Shown here: positions 1 through 11,570 of the stretch, piece after piece
How the letters are laid out: the number at the start of each line of letters is the position of its first letter
Numbering within the stretch: position 1 is the first letter of the stretch
NCBI RefSeq assembly: GCF_000208865.1
Contig: NC_018395.1
Span: forward strand, 775,920 to 839,919
DNA from: Neospora caninum Liverpool
Lineage: Eukaryota; Apicomplexa; Conoidasida; Eucoccidiorida; Sarcocystidae
Length of the DNA stretch: 64,000 nucleotides
Direction of reading: 5' to 3'
Notes under the pieces: generated by a model
Told to the model about the DNA's origin: nothing
Database searches by the model: none
Seen by the model: the letters and a program-made list of their open reading frames with translations, nothing else
Position numbers and translations under genes: made by a program

Positions 1-1150
1 TTTTTAGTTTTCTTAATGTCGATTTCCTTTCAGTCGGGCTGAGGCGAAAAGATACAGTTCGAAGCGTTTCGGGCTCATGCCTGTCAGCGGCTGCGCCTGC
101 ATGCACGACGAAAAACTCTGCATGACTTCCATTGGCGCACGCATGCCTTTTTTCTTGCTCGCGCTTAAGACAGGCCTGGTCTAGATGCGAATTCACATTT
201 CGGTAACGCCCCTTTTTTTCGCGCATCCAGATGCCAGCAAGTTTCGCGGAATGTGAAGTTGTGTTTGACACCGTGTTCTCTCATTTCGAAGAACGCTGTC
301 CCGTGCATGCGGCCTCCGCCAGCGACTGCGTGCGGATTTTCTCTTTCTGGCTCGATTCCCGTCTTTGTCTTGATCTGCAGATATGCTTTTGCCTTATGTA
401 ATGGTGGAGCTTGTTGGCTGCACGCGGAAGGACTCTTGCGCCGCCCTCTCTTCAACCAGGGGAGCGTGACATAACGCCGTGACTAGCTGCCTGGGCCGGA
501 CCGTTGCCAGGAACGAGATGTTCTCGCCGATCTTGGACGAAATCTCCTGTACTGCCGTAGAGTTCATCTACTCTTGTCTCGCGCTGATGAGCCAAACGCC
601 GTTTTCTCTCCATTCGCTGTCTGCCACGCCACGGTGTCTGTCCACATCTCCAGCGCATGCAGCCCCAAAACCCGACTGGGAATGACGCGGATCATCCCGT
701 GAATTGCAATTGCGCATTGTCTTTCAGCGGCAACGGGCTTCACATTTCCGCGGCAAGTTGCGGCCTTTTTGGCTGCGCAGCTTCTGCGATCTTTCCCTTT
801 TCCGTGTGGCGACGATTTCCTCGTGTCGAACCTACTCTCGACGCGAGCTCTGTCGACGGTCGTGGTCCAGCGACTGCCGCGGTCTGTACACTGTAGGCAG
901 AGAAGCCGCTCCAGCAGCCGTTCCAGAAACCACCAAAGCATAGACCTTCCTCCACGGAAAGCGGGGCAACAGATTCTTTTGTGTCTCGTGAAGTCGTTTT
1001 TTGAAGGTCAGCAGAGTGCGTCGCCCAGTACAGAACAGAAGCTCTGTGTGTCTTGCTCTCCCGGGGGCTCCTTCCCCCCTCCTTCCGCCTCTCTCTATTC
1101 TCGCCTCATCCGTCTTCGTGCGGCACGTCACCCCACGACCGCCCAAGGAA
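1..1150. other. Upstream region without a recognised gene
   Basis: I see no exon chain or conserved protein here. Short open frames occur on both strands but lack splice context and similarity to any family I know. A TGCATGC motif lies at 99-105. The stretch most likely holds the 5' untranslated region and promoter of the plus-strand gene whose first ATG is at 1151. The frame of that exon stays open upstream to about 1001, but only through a TTG codon. Confidence 0.4.
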
Positions 1151-4100
1151 ATGATGCGCGCTTCCGTCCCTCACAACCCAGAATGGCCGCATGCAGCAGA
1201 CAAGACGGTAACGACGTTGATTCGCCGCAGTCGCCTTCTGCCACGTCCTTGCGGAGACGCCGCGAGGCCCAGTCAGGCAAGCTCTCCCTCGCGAAGCGTG
1301 AGCGCGTCGTCAGAGGACGGGAGTGACTGCATGCGGCTTCGCGGCGATGGCCGGGAGGGTCCGTTGCCGGCGCGAAGAATGCCGTCGGGAAAGCGGAGAA
1401 GAGAAAGCTGCCACGTCGGGTCTCCAAGGCTGTACGCAGCGCGCGGGCCGCCTGAGCTCGTGCCAGGTGCGTTCTCGAGCCTCAGCAGCAGCGGGGAGGA
1501 CGACGAGGAGGAGCGCTGCGACGAGGCCCCCACCTGTGGAGGTTTTCGGGAGGAGGACGAGTCATCGGACAAGGACGACGACGTGGAAGATGACCCAGAG
1601 TCTGGCTCAGAGCAACCGATTCAAGGAGGCAGTTTCCCTCATCAGTACTCTTCACCCAAGTTGCCGAGCTTTCCGAGGACACTGCGACGCCTGTTGCATG
1701 CGCTCGCGAAGCGGCTCCTCCAGCAGCCGGATAGGCGCGCCTTCACTCAGGAACTCTGTCCCCTCTCGGAAATCGACTCCGCGAGCCGGACTCGCTCCTC
1801 GCGGGAGCCGCCTTACGGCGCCCTCCCGAGCGTCGGGTGTACATACACCGAAGCTGTGCGCCTCGTGGCGCTGCTGCTCAAAGACGTGGGCCCCGGCGGC
1901 TGCGTCTCGCCGCAACTGTACGAGCTGGTCGACGAGTGCGTCGCTCGCGCCGGCGGAAGCTGCCTGCAGTCGATCCCCGACACGCCGCAACGGCGCAGGC
2001 GAGGCAGGCCGCAGTCGACTGAAGAAACTCGCTCCGAGTCCGCCGCGCAAGCGGCCGAGGCGGTGCGACAAATGGAGAACGTGCAGTGGCAACTGTGGCG
2101 AGACACTGCCAAGTGTACATCCACCATGAGGGGGCAGATCTGTTGCCAGAGCATCGATCGACTGATCACGTCCCGGCAGACCCAAGCCGCTGTGTGGGAG
2201 GGAAGCAGGTAAGAGTCAAAGTCGGCAGAGTGCTGCGAATTTCCGGAAACAGCGAAGTGAGTCCGTTTCGTCTCTCCCCGTTTGCGTTCGAATCGCTTTC
2301 TTCCCGGTGTACTCCGCTGGAAAGTGCCCGCCACGCACTCCGACCCTCGAAAGGGGCTGTGTGCCAATCCGCCCTTCCGGGCCGAAAAAGCCTGCCTCCG
2401 GGGCTTCCCCGTTTTTCCCACAATGTAGGATCTAGCTGCGATCTCCATGTTCTTAATGCCAGCTTTGCACGGAGGACGACGGACCTGCTTTGTATCAGTC
2501 TGCATAGTGGGAGGGGGGTTCGGAAGTCGTTTTCTCTCTGAACTGCGCCGACGCGCACAGAGCCCAATATCAGGGCTCGGCTGCCGCTCTCTCGTGTTTC
2601 TTCGGCCAGCGGCCGACTCGTGAGCTTTGTGTCTCTGCACATTTTGTCTCCAGCAAAGTAGCGGCGTGGCGTCTCGGCGCTTCCGACTGCGTGGCCGCCG
2701 CTGCGCTCGTCACCGCGAAATGTCTTCTCTCTCTCCAGCTCTCTCTCCGAAGCATGCAGCGAAGGGGGTTGACGCGTCATTCCGACGAGGACGAAGAACC
2801 GTCTGAAGACGTGCACATCCATGCGGAAGAGCAAAGCGACCGAGAGAGAGGAACCGGACGGAGAAAAGGTCGACATGGACAAAAACTATGGGAAAAAGCT
2901 CTCGGCAAGGTCCCCCGAGAAATCAGGTACGGGCTTTTTTTCCGCGTGGGCATTCATGATCGGTTTTGCCACGCCGCGTGCAAAGACGCGAGACTGGAGC
3001 CGAGTCTCTCCACCAAGGCTGTCCTCGTCGGTCGGGCCCGTTTCCGGCCGCTGCTTTCTTCCGAGCTGCGTCCGGCAGCCGCTCTGCCCGATACCTCCCG
3101 GTTTCGACGTCAGGAGGACGTTCCGAGCGGGGTGTACATACAGAGGAATTCCACTCCGAACGCCTTGCGGTAGCTCGTCTCTGTGTGTGTATTCAAGAGG
3201 GAACAGACGCGGTACGCACATCTATGCATACGCGTCCATACAAAATGGTCTTTATGCATACTCGACTAACCGCTTTGCCACGCACCTGCAGCTGCCTCCA
3301 ACGCCCGACACGTTTCGTACAGTCCCGCCGTTGTCAATTGGGGGCATTCGGTTTTGATCGGCTGCACAGGAGCTCCTTCAGACATGCGCTTTCCTATATA
3401 TCCATGTGGGTGCACGTATTCTCTGTGCGCGCAAGCATGCATGTGGAAAAAGGCATATAAACTCTACAAGACTTTTGTCAGGCACGAAACGCTCTGTCTG
3501 CGCTCCCGTGTCATGTCTGCGTCCTTCAGAGCCGAGGTGGAATCTGCGCTTCTGTTCTGTCTGAGAAAGAAAAAGGTACAGCTGGAGCGAGGGAAACACC
3601 CTGAGGCGAGGTGCGAGACACCGAGGAAGAGAGGCCAGTGTTCCGTTGGGAAAAGCAGAGGACTTTAGAAACCCCTTTTCCCTTTTCGCATTTCTTCATT
3701 TTCTCCCTCTCACCGATTCTGTCGCACATTCTCTCTGCTTCAGCCCCCTGCATGCATTTTTCTCTCTCCGTCGCTGCGTCTACTTCTGAGACGGCTTTCT
3801 GTCTCTCTCGCGGTCCAGTGGATCCTGGTTCCAGGTCCGCACTCCCCTGCTTTTTTGGAGCGTTTTTTACGAGTGGCGACACGCCCGTTTCAACGACAGC
3901 TGAACGCGTGCATGCGCGTCCTCTCATATACACGCCTCGGTTTCCTCAGTCATGAGGTCAGCGGGTGTTTAGACACTGAACTGCAGAGTTGTGCTTGGCT
4001 TCTGTGACGTGCGCCGCCCCCCCCCCCCCCCAGATGCCGCCTATTCTCCTCGTGCAGTTGTTCGTCGCTCTCAATCGGCGGAGCAACGTAAGCAGCGAAG

Positions 4101-6798
4101 TGCGAATGCGAGGCCCTCCCGAAGGGAAGGAATGTGGACGGAAACTGCATCGAGAGAGTGTCCTCGTTCGTCAACCTCGGAAATGCAAATGGGGTCTGTT
4201 GAACGAAATGCAAGACACCACGCCACTTCCTTCATACGCATTTACGTAAATGGGTGGGGTTTTCACACGTACATATATGTGCTATAGGTATGCATATATC
4301 TATCCATATTGGTGTCTTGAATAGCTAGTATGTTTTGAGGGGGCGAGTTTTTCAGGGTGGAGGTTGAAGAGGTGCTCATGCAGAAAGGAAGAGAGGAGAA
4401 CCGCACGTGTCCCTGTTTCTTCTCGACTTGTGTTTTTTTCTCAGCTGTCTTCATGTCTCGCGCTGACTTCCAGTTTCTGTCGACTCTTTCCCTCCGCGCC
4501 GTTCTTGCGTGACGTCCGGCTCGAGCTTCTTCTGCTCCAGGTGGGTGATTTGAACTGCCTTCTGAGGAGAAAAAAGACGAGGGAAAGGAGCGAAAAGGAG
4601 AACATGAACAACAGCGAGATCGGATGCGACAGCAAGGAAGAAGGAGAGCTCCACTTCTGTCTTTGAGTTTCCTCGCATGCTTGAACCATGTGCCGGCCGG
4701 GCCTTTGTGCACTGGAGATTCCTTCGCCCTTTTTCATCGATTTCTTCGTCTGTTTCACTCTGCCTCACTTCTCGTGTCGAGATTGAGTGAGGATAACGAA
4801 GGTATTGTTTTTAGCTGGCGCGGAAGCCGCCGTAAGATCGATGGCACTCTTCCTTGCAGAGAAATCTGCGGATTCCTCGCGTTCTTCAAACACCCCTTCG
4901 GGAGGCCCCTCTAGGATTTTAGACTGCACCATACTACGCTGAAGAGGAGGGAACCGTCTCTGAGATGTCGCGGCTCTGTTTCGCGGGGACCGCCGGGTGC
5001 CGAGGCGAAGATATGATAGCCAGTGGACTGCGTGTGATGATGGAAGCGTCTAGGTAAACGAAAGGTTTCCCCAGATCACTTCTCAGGGGATAGCTGCTTG
5101 CTATCGACGCGTACCGAGGCGCGGGCTACCCGGGATACAGCCGTGCCTCGCATTTCTCGTGCCGAGGACACAACTCGGGACCGGCAGGAAAAATACTAGA
5201 ATTCATCAAGCCAACCACCAGGTGGCCTTTGCGCGCCGTGCGCTTTGCTTCGCGTCCTTTTCTCCGCAAAGCCTGCACATCTCCAATGAAGTCTCCCCAT
5301 CCGACTGAAAGAGCTTTGTCCTTCGGCTTCACTTGGGAGGAGTCTGTGAAACGAGGAACCGCGCCAGTCTCGCTTCCGTCGTGAAGCACAGACTTGAGTT
5401 CCGTATGTTTCCAGCACACTGAAACTGTTCACGTTCCGGTGCCTCCGCTGCATGCAGCTCCGGAAGAACGAACGCAAGGGAGGGGAGAGACACAAGTCTT
5501 CTGCGCAGGAAGAGCCCCGAGACCGACTGGACACGCTCTTCACCGGCCTCTTCCAACTCCTCGATGAAGAGAAGACGGAACTGGAACGCACGCGAAAGGC
5601 GCTGGTAAGTCTCCCAGTCGCCCCACATGCATCCCGAGGACCGGTCAGCTGTGCATCTATGACGCCGAGCTATCGCTGGCGTTCCGATCTATTTCCACGC
5701 ATACGTCCACCCATGCACGCATGCCCTTCACAGCGCGTGTACAGTGGAGGTCAGGTACCGTGCTAGGTTGTAGATCTTCCGTACGCATATATGCGTGCGG
5801 TACGGCAGTTTTGTTTTTTCCAGTCGGCGTTTGTCGCGGAAACGCAGACTTCTGGCGTGGATTCGTTTGAAAAGCTTTTTTGTGTCGATGCAGAGCGCCG
5901 CGAGCAAACGGTTCGTCAAAGTTCACTGGTGAGCCTCGAACTTCCCGACAAAAAGGTGCAAAACCTGAGTGGACGCGATCGAGGTCCGTCTTCGCATGCA
6001 CCCGTCTTCGGGGGAACCAGGTGCTTTTTTTGCACAGTTCGCTGAAGCTGGAAGGGCGCGTCGGGTGGCCTCGTACAATATACCTAGGTGAACACTTGAT
6101 GAGCGTGCAACATGTCCAGAGCAATTTTGGCATGCAAGTACCCTCGGCAACTGCGATTTCTCCAACCGCGTTTCGTTTCGGTCTCGAGCGCGTAAAATGT
6201 CAAGGGTTCTTACGGCTCAACCGTTCTTGGGAAGTCGCCTTGCGTAGTTTCGTGGAAACCGACCCCCAACGAGGTTCTCTTGTGTCCCTGTCTCTTCTCG
6301 GCAGCGGCGGCGAAGAAGCGCTCCAGCGATTGAGCGAGTTCTGGGAGTGCTTGAAGAAGCGCGACAGGCTGAACTGTCTTCTGTTGGCCCTGGTGAGTTT
6401 CCCCTCCTAGACGCTTGTCGCACGGAAAGATGCGTTGTTTCACTCAGGGATGAAATGGGAAGTGTTAAAGTGAATGGCCGTTGTTTTCACAAAAAAAATC
6501 GGTGTACGTGCCTGTCGTACCAACTGCTTTGTCTCGTGACGCAGATCGATTCTCTGTCTCCCGTTCCAAGCGCACAGTTTGGAATGTCCTAGATGCCACG
6601 GTGCATGCACCAACGTCGGGAAACTCGAGTCTTTTCCGGTTCCACCTAAAAGGATCCTTTTGCCGGGGGCTACTTTCTGTCGGGCGCCGAGCGCACCCCT
6701 CTCTGTGGTCTCTCTCGTCGTCGCCGCACACACCAATGGAGTTTGATTCTCTAGGCGACCCCGTAAATTCTCAAAACGTTATGCAGAGAAAACTCTGA
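1151..6798 (+). CDS. Conserved hypothetical protein, nine exons, 667 aa
   Basis: Nine exons join in phase: 1151-2208, 2753-2926, 3530-3575, 4034-4087, 4474-4508, 5415-5604, 5824-5928, 6305-6392 and 6545-6798, giving 2004 nt with stop. All introns have GT..AG ends. The start is the first ATG of the long first exon. The N-terminal 140 residues are low-complexity with a long Glu/Asp run, followed by a helical section with a TYTEAVRLVALLLKD segment. Exons 3-6 encode an amphipathic helical stretch (LLVQLFVALNRRSN, then FLSTLSLRAVLATLKLFTF) followed by a charged coiled-coil-like part (LLDEEKTELERTRKAL). There is no signal peptide or clear membrane span. I do not recognise the family; the alternating acidic and helical parts suggest a nuclear or scaffold protein, but that is inference. 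The acceptor of exon 2 is the least certain junction. Confidence 0.7.
4017..4031 (+). repeat. C15 homopolymer at a splice acceptor
   Basis: Fifteen consecutive C bases run directly into the AG at 4032-4033 that precedes the in-phase exon at 4034. The run therefore forms the whole polypyrimidine tract of this acceptor. Confidence 0.85.
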
Positions 6799-7200
6799 TC
6801 GGCAGTTCCACTTGGGAGGTAGACCTGTCCACACTCCGCGGGCAAACGGGTCCGCTCGCATTCTCGCAGGATCCAGCGCTCCACGCTTCTCGCCTCCACT
6901 TGCATGCACCGGAATGCCCATCCTTCAACGTGCTACGGGGACACCCGGACCCGCGAGGGGCGAACTGGTAATTGCGTGTGCCGGCAAAAGACACGGGATG
7001 CGTTTCCTCGCCTGCAAGCTCAAAAGTGTTACCCTATGTCGTGGTTGCCACAGACTTCCTCCACTGCTTCAGGAAGCCCGCGCTGGCCTCGTAGATGCAT
7101 GCACAAAGTGTATGGGTGTGCCGTGGTCTGGGAACACATCGGTTTGTCCGGCACCTTCGGGGCATAAACTCGCACCAAAAAGCTCGTGCACGTGCATGCA
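6799..7200. other. Intergenic or 3'-end region
   Basis: No exon with convincing borders on either strand. It lies between the stop of the plus-strand gene and the first supported exon of the convergent minus-strand coiled-coil gene, so it probably holds the two 3' ends. Confidence 0.35.
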
Positions 7201-7214
7201 GGAGGTCCGACCCA

Positions 7215-8880
7215 GCTGCGCGTCGACTTGGTGGCGGCTGGCGAGATTCTTGACTTCCAACAGCGCGCCGCGGGAGCTTTTGAAAATGCGCTGCAGGCTC
7301 CAGGCGTTTTCTGGCTCTGTGAGAACCGAAGAAGCACCGAAAAACCGCGCAGGCCCACAGACGGACTACATGGAGCGCTTCACCCGAAGGTTCTTCGTGC
7401 ATGACAGTGAGTCCACGTTCACCTAAGCTGTGCAAAGTGCCACAACGTTTTCTAAGAACCGCGAAGACACGCATATATACATAATCCGCTCGCAAGTCAT
7501 GCTACTCGCGAAAGAAGGCGTGAGTCTCTTGGCGTATTCTGCGGAGCTGTCACTCCTCGGAGCGTGGTCCTGGTGTACATACACTTGGATCCACGCGTCA
7601 AACTGCGTTTTCTCTGGCGTGCAGGCTGCACTCTGAACGTCGTCCAGGAGGCCGGCCGCGTGCCGCTGTTCTTCTGCGCGCCCTTCTTCCTCAACTCTCT
7701 TCAGTTGCTGCTCGAGTTGGCGAGTCTCCTCGGAGCGGCGTTCTCGCAAACTCGCCCGCAGTTGCTGACCTCGGGTGGCAAGCGTCTTTTGAAAGAAAGT
7801 CGAAGCTGCGCCTCCCAAGATTTTCCTTTGCTGTCACAAGGCTCGGTTTCCACACCGCGCCACACTTCCACGAAAAGGGGTGCTGGGATGCGGGTCCCTC
7901 TGGGAGAGAGTCAGTGTTTGAAATGGGACAGTGAATCTTGTGAATCAGTGCTTGGCGCCTTCGAGGTATCGAATGCGTTGAAGGCTGAAGTGCGTCAGGT
8001 GGTGCGTGGCTTTGCAAATGCTGTTCTCGGTTTCTTCCGTGTTTCCCCACACACACTGTTCGATTTCACGGTGCTCACTCAACTCACACTTGAGAGTTTG
8101 AGCGTTTGAAAGATAAAAATATGCCCAAAGCGTCGTCAGTTTTGCGCATATTTAGGCAGATTCGACGCCAGCATCTCCGAATTTGCAACTAGCTGTTGCA
8201 ACGTCTCTAGAGACATGCAGTAAGGCACGCCAACCGGCGTTGGAGCAGATGATCTGACGCGCGGCGGATCCCCGTGTGTCCGTACAGCAAGTCACCTTCG
8301 CATGTGTGGCTGCGCAAGAGGCGGGGCCCTGTGCGGACCTCGGCCATCATGTTGAACTTGAGGGGATCCGAGAAAGATGAGAGCGAGAAAATCGGGGGGA
8401 AAGAGCAGAGAACGACCGAGCGAGTGCGACACACCCGGAAAGAAAATGGAAAGCGGCTTCCCGAGGACACGGCACGAACGGCAAGAAACCCAAAGTCCGT
8501 TGGTCGCAGTTCGACGAACAGTTTTTCCAACTGCCAAATTACATGCATCAGCCATTGGCAGTCTTCTTCTCTGTACTTTCAAAAGCGAAACAAAACCAAA
8601 CGAGCACGTACATGTGCTGGTAGCTGGGTTACTCTAGCCCTCGAGGAGCTGTGACGTTGACGCCGCACACGGCACGAAGACCGCCAACACACGCGGAGCC
8701 TCGACCTTCGAACGCATTCGGCGCCTCGGCGAAGTGTCCTAGTCGTTCTGCGTTCTCGGTCGCTAAAGATTCCACACAGCTTTGCGCGTTTAACGCTTCC
8801 ACCGGAGTCAAGATTTCCAGTTTTCCCCTCAAGTTGGTCTTTCGTGCGGCCGTCCCCCCGTGACTGCGCCGCCCCGAAGC
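7215..8880 (-). CDS. Coiled-coil protein, partial exon set
   Basis: Several minus-strand stretches look coding but I could not join them into a verified model. The best lies at about 7630-7830: after a pyrimidine-rich region and an AG it encodes ILGGAASTFFQKTLATRGQQ and then a strongly charged heptad-like coiled coil (LREREE-type, ending near GLLDDV). A second at about 7240-7320 follows a good acceptor and encodes a helical segment with LLEVKNLASRHQVDAQL. A third at about 8680-8860 encodes a helical segment containing KLEILTPVEALNAQSC. A fourth may lie at about 8220-8380. The start codon was not found. Family unknown. The gene would end tail-to-tail with the plus-strand gene that stops at 6798. 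An antisense reading of the 7240-7320 exon also has a GT donor, so strand there is not certain. Confidence 0.35.
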
Positions 8881-9038
8881 ACGAGACGCGTCGCCAGATG
8901 CCTGCTTGCTGAAGCCCTTGGCTAGAAGGAAGCGTTGTCAGTGCGCAGAACCCACTCCCCGCAAGGCGTTCGATGGTTCAGTCCCCTCAAAAATTAAAAT
9001 CCAACTTTCTTGTATTCAAAGGCAGGCTTCCCCGCCAA

Positions 9039-10178
9039 CTACCTTCTTCTGTCGATCCCCTCGCGAGGTCGCTGACTGGGGTTTGCGGAAGCGGCGCCTC
9101 GGGTGCCTTGCTCGTTCTGGGGCGACGCTCCGCCCGAGTCGCCTCCCATGAGACTCGCCATGAGGAGAACTCCCAAAATAAGCCACCAGTTCCGTCTCCA
9201 GAATGACGGCTGCTCTTCCGGCTTCTCGCCCTCGCCTTCTTGGCCCGGAGCCCCCACAGACGGAGCTCGGTGCTGGCCCTCTCCAGGGAAGTACGCGGGC
9301 ACGATGAGCGCATCTTTTGCAGCTTTTGTCGGCGGCAACACCACTTGCAATGCTGGAACTCTACTCCGCGATTGCGCGGCATTCTGGCCCTTTGAAGCCT
9401 GAGCTACATCCGGACAGGTTACCACAAAGCGCTCAGAAACTGCGTTCGCCGAGCCCGTATCTAAAGATCGGGCAGCCTCCAGAGTTTGAGTCGCAGGAAT
9501 CTGGCCGCTAGAGCCGTCGGGGACACGTTGAATGGAAGCAGAGAAAGGAACAAGGGAAGGCGAGACGTGCAGAGAAAGCAGGAAGGGCGGCTCAGTGTCG
9601 CACACAGCTGACGGAGACCCGGGTCTCGGAGACTCCCTCATGAATGAGAAAACAGGGGCAGATGCCTCGAGAGCTGGAGGAATGTTCTTGGTGTGCTGGT
9701 TCTTCCCGTCTTCTTGGTTCGCGACGGGTTCAAGCCGCAGAGACAGCAATGGATACGTGCTGGAGGGCTGCGTTTCCTCAGCTTGCGCAGACTCCTGCTC
9801 TCGAGTCGCCGCTTCGACAGCCGACGAAAGAACGCTGTCGGAGAAGGAAATCCACGAGGCCCGAACCGCACGCGTAGGGCCTTCTGCAAAGGCCGGAGCA
9901 GCCCCGCCGGCTCCGCCTGAGAACTGGTTCTTGGAGTTAACTGCTCTGGGTTCCGCCGGGCGGCTGTACTCTCGGATGGCCAGCCGTCCCAGTTGCTTCC
10001 CCTCAACGTGTGAGCCGACACCTAGCCCCGAGAAAACGGAGAGCCTTACATCATAAAGGAAGTTCGATGTTGCTGAGCAGCATAGCAACAGATGCGTACT
10101 AATCGTGGCCCAGACTACAAAGAGTCGGACACAGTCGCGGGCTGCATGCCCTCGTAGTGCGAAAGTAGCACCCACCAT
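9039..10178 (-). CDS. EMC10: ER membrane protein complex subunit 10 (EMC10-like), 379 aa
   Basis: Single exon with ATG at 10178 and TAG at 9039. Residues about 17-37 form a hydrophobic signal segment. A luminal part follows with the short conserved strands of the EMC10 family (FLLSLHVSPSLVPFSASI, and LQVVLPPTKAAKDALIVP near residues 270-290). The C-terminus has the family signature: a Pro/Glu-rich linker, then SFWRRNWWLILGVLLMASLM as one membrane span, then a short Gly/Ser-rich tail. Human EMC10 has the same order and a similar tail. EMC10 is a luminal subunit of the complex that inserts tail-anchored and multi-pass proteins at the ER. The middle is expanded by Ser/Ala/Gln-rich sequence, so the protein is longer than the roughly 260 residues usual in animals. 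The call rests on motif order and topology. Confidence 0.7.
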   Translation of the reverse strand: MVGATFALRGHAARDCVRLFVVWATISTHLLLCCSATSNFLYDVRLSVFSGLGVGSHVEGKQLGRLAIREYSRPAEPRAVNSKNQFSGGAGGAAPAFAEGPTRAVRASWISFSDSVLSSAVEAATREQESAQAEETQPSSTYPLLSLRLEPVANQEDGKNQHTKNIPPALEASAPVFSFMRESPRPGSPSAVCDTEPPFLLSLHVSPSLVPFSASIQRVPDGSSGQIPATQTLEAARSLDTGSANAVSERFVVTCPDVAQASKGQNAAQSRSRVPALQVVLPPTKAAKDALIVPAYFPGEGQHRAPSVGAPGQEGEGEKPEEQPSFWRRNWWLILGVLLMASLMGGDSGGASPQNEQGTRGAASANPSQRPREGIDRRR

Positions 10179-11051
10179 CCCCGCGCTACTGCCTGCAAGA
10201 GGAAGGTCACACCTTCCTCGACAGAGGAATTGCGCCTTCTAGTGAAGAGGAGAAACAGCCAGAAAAGAAAATATCGTGTGTTACCCTGGACGATGCTTCT
10301 CATTCAACGCAGGATGAGGAAAACCGATGTACCGTGTAGTTCAAATGCCGCACAAGACGCTCGTGTAACAAAACACCGCACAGCAGGCACGTTCTCTGTA
10401 TACTGGTTTTAAGAACCCCCAGCAGTGCCACGGCTGACACGCAAAACACACATCTGAGTTGATCTCTCCCTTGGTAAGTTTGAAGTGCCCATGTTTTGCA
10501 AGCCTTCTTTGTGACGTGATTTGCGACTGCATGCAGAAATGAGCGCGAATCAGCCAAGGGGGTAGGGGCTGGTGCTGTGCAGTGAGACGTGTGCACACTG
10601 TTCGATGAGAGCTCGCCGATCACTTAATCATTGAGCACCTACGGATCTGTATACAAGAGGACGAAAAGAACAAAACTAGTGTGAGGGAAAACACTTTCAT
10701 TCATGGGTCGAAAATAGTGTAGTGCCTGTTTAGACTACTAGCTGCAAGCTCGCCCGCGGTTGCCTCACTGGAGACCCAGACGAAAAGCAGGCCCTTGTCT
10801 GCAAAGCCCTCCCGTCGAGGTAGTCCGATGGCCAAGGGGTGCGAACTTGACGACGAACGAGATCGTCCTCAATCTCTCGCTGGAGTCGAGCAACAGCTCT
10901 TCACAAGTATCAAAGTCTGCAACTTCTTTTTAAATCATTGCATCTTCCTCCTCAGGACGTTTAACTATTTCCATCGGCTCAGCCGGACAATCCGGAGCCT
11001 AGGCGAGAGCTGCTACTGTGGGGCAAAGTCGCTTCCGTAGTTTCGCGGAAA
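10179..11051. promoter_or_regulatory. Divergent promoter region between EMC10-like gene and cyclophilin
   Basis: About 870 bp separate two genes transcribed away from each other. No convincing exon is seen. A TGCATGC palindrome sits at 10529-10535, near the middle. This heptamer is a known regulatory motif (AP2-factor type) in coccidian promoters. Transcript starts cannot be read from sequence. Confidence 0.5.
10529..10535. promoter_or_regulatory. TGCATGC motif
   Basis: Perfect palindromic heptamer in the divergent intergenic region. The motif recurs across the window, for example at 99, 1329, 1695, 3749 and 5449, so only copies in promoter positions such as this one are likely to be functional. 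Confidence 0.45.
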
Positions 11052-11570
11052 ATGGCTAACCCTCGAGTTTTCTTCGATATAGCCATTGGCGGACGGCCAG
11101 CAGGTCGAGTCGAATTTGAACTGTTCAAGTCTATTGTTCCCCGTACAGTAGAGAACTTCAGGGCACTTTGCACTGGCGAAAAGGGTGTGGGTGTCTCGGG
11201 TAAACCGTTGTGCTACAAGAACTCAACGTTCCACAGGATAATTCCTTCCTTCATGTGCCAAGGAGGAGACTTCACAAGATTCAATGGGACAGGAGGAGAA
11301 AGCATTTACGGCCGGACTTTCGCTGATGAGAACTTCAAGCTGAAGCACACGGAGCCTTTCCTGTTGTCTATGGCGAACGCCGGCCCGAACACTAACGGGT
11401 CCCAATTTTTCATTACGACTGTCCCGTGTCCGTGGCTCGATGGGAAGCATACGGTTTTTGGCAAGGTCACCAGCGGACAAAACGTGATAAAGATGATGGA
11501 GGGTCAAGGAACACAGTCCGGCAGCGTGAAGCAGTCTGTGGTCATCACTGATTGCGGGGAAACCAAATAG
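11052..11570 (+). CDS. Cyclophilin-type peptidyl-prolyl cis-trans isomerase, 172 aa
   Basis: Intronless gene starting at an ATG in good context (AAAATGG) and ending at TAG 11568-11570. The whole length is one cyclophilin domain. The active-site elements are all present: [15 protein letters not shown] with the catalytic Arg, the [15 protein letters not shown] block, and [13 protein letters not shown] with the Trp that contributes to cyclosporin binding in CypA. The loop [16 protein letters not shown] is the divergent-loop insert of plant- and protist-type cyclophilins. There is no signal peptide or targeting extension, so a cytosolic or nuclear isomerase is expected. It catalyses cis-trans isomerisation of peptidyl-prolyl bonds in protein folding. 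Lack of introns beside intron-rich neighbours is notable but not rare in this family. Confidence 0.96.
   Translation: MANPRVFFDIAIGGRPAGRVEFELFKSIVPRTVENFRALCTGEKGVGVSGKPLCYKNSTFHRIIPSFMCQGGDFTRFNGTGGESIYGRTFADENFKLKHTEPFLLSMANAGPNTNGSQFFITTVPCPWLDGKHTVFGKVTSGQNVIKMMEGQGTQSGSVKQSVVITDCGETK

Noticed and set aside
6545..6592. Ending the first gene at the TAG at 6590
   Set aside because: That frame does not match the phase of the preceding exon, which ends one base into a codon. The phase-consistent frame ends at 6798.
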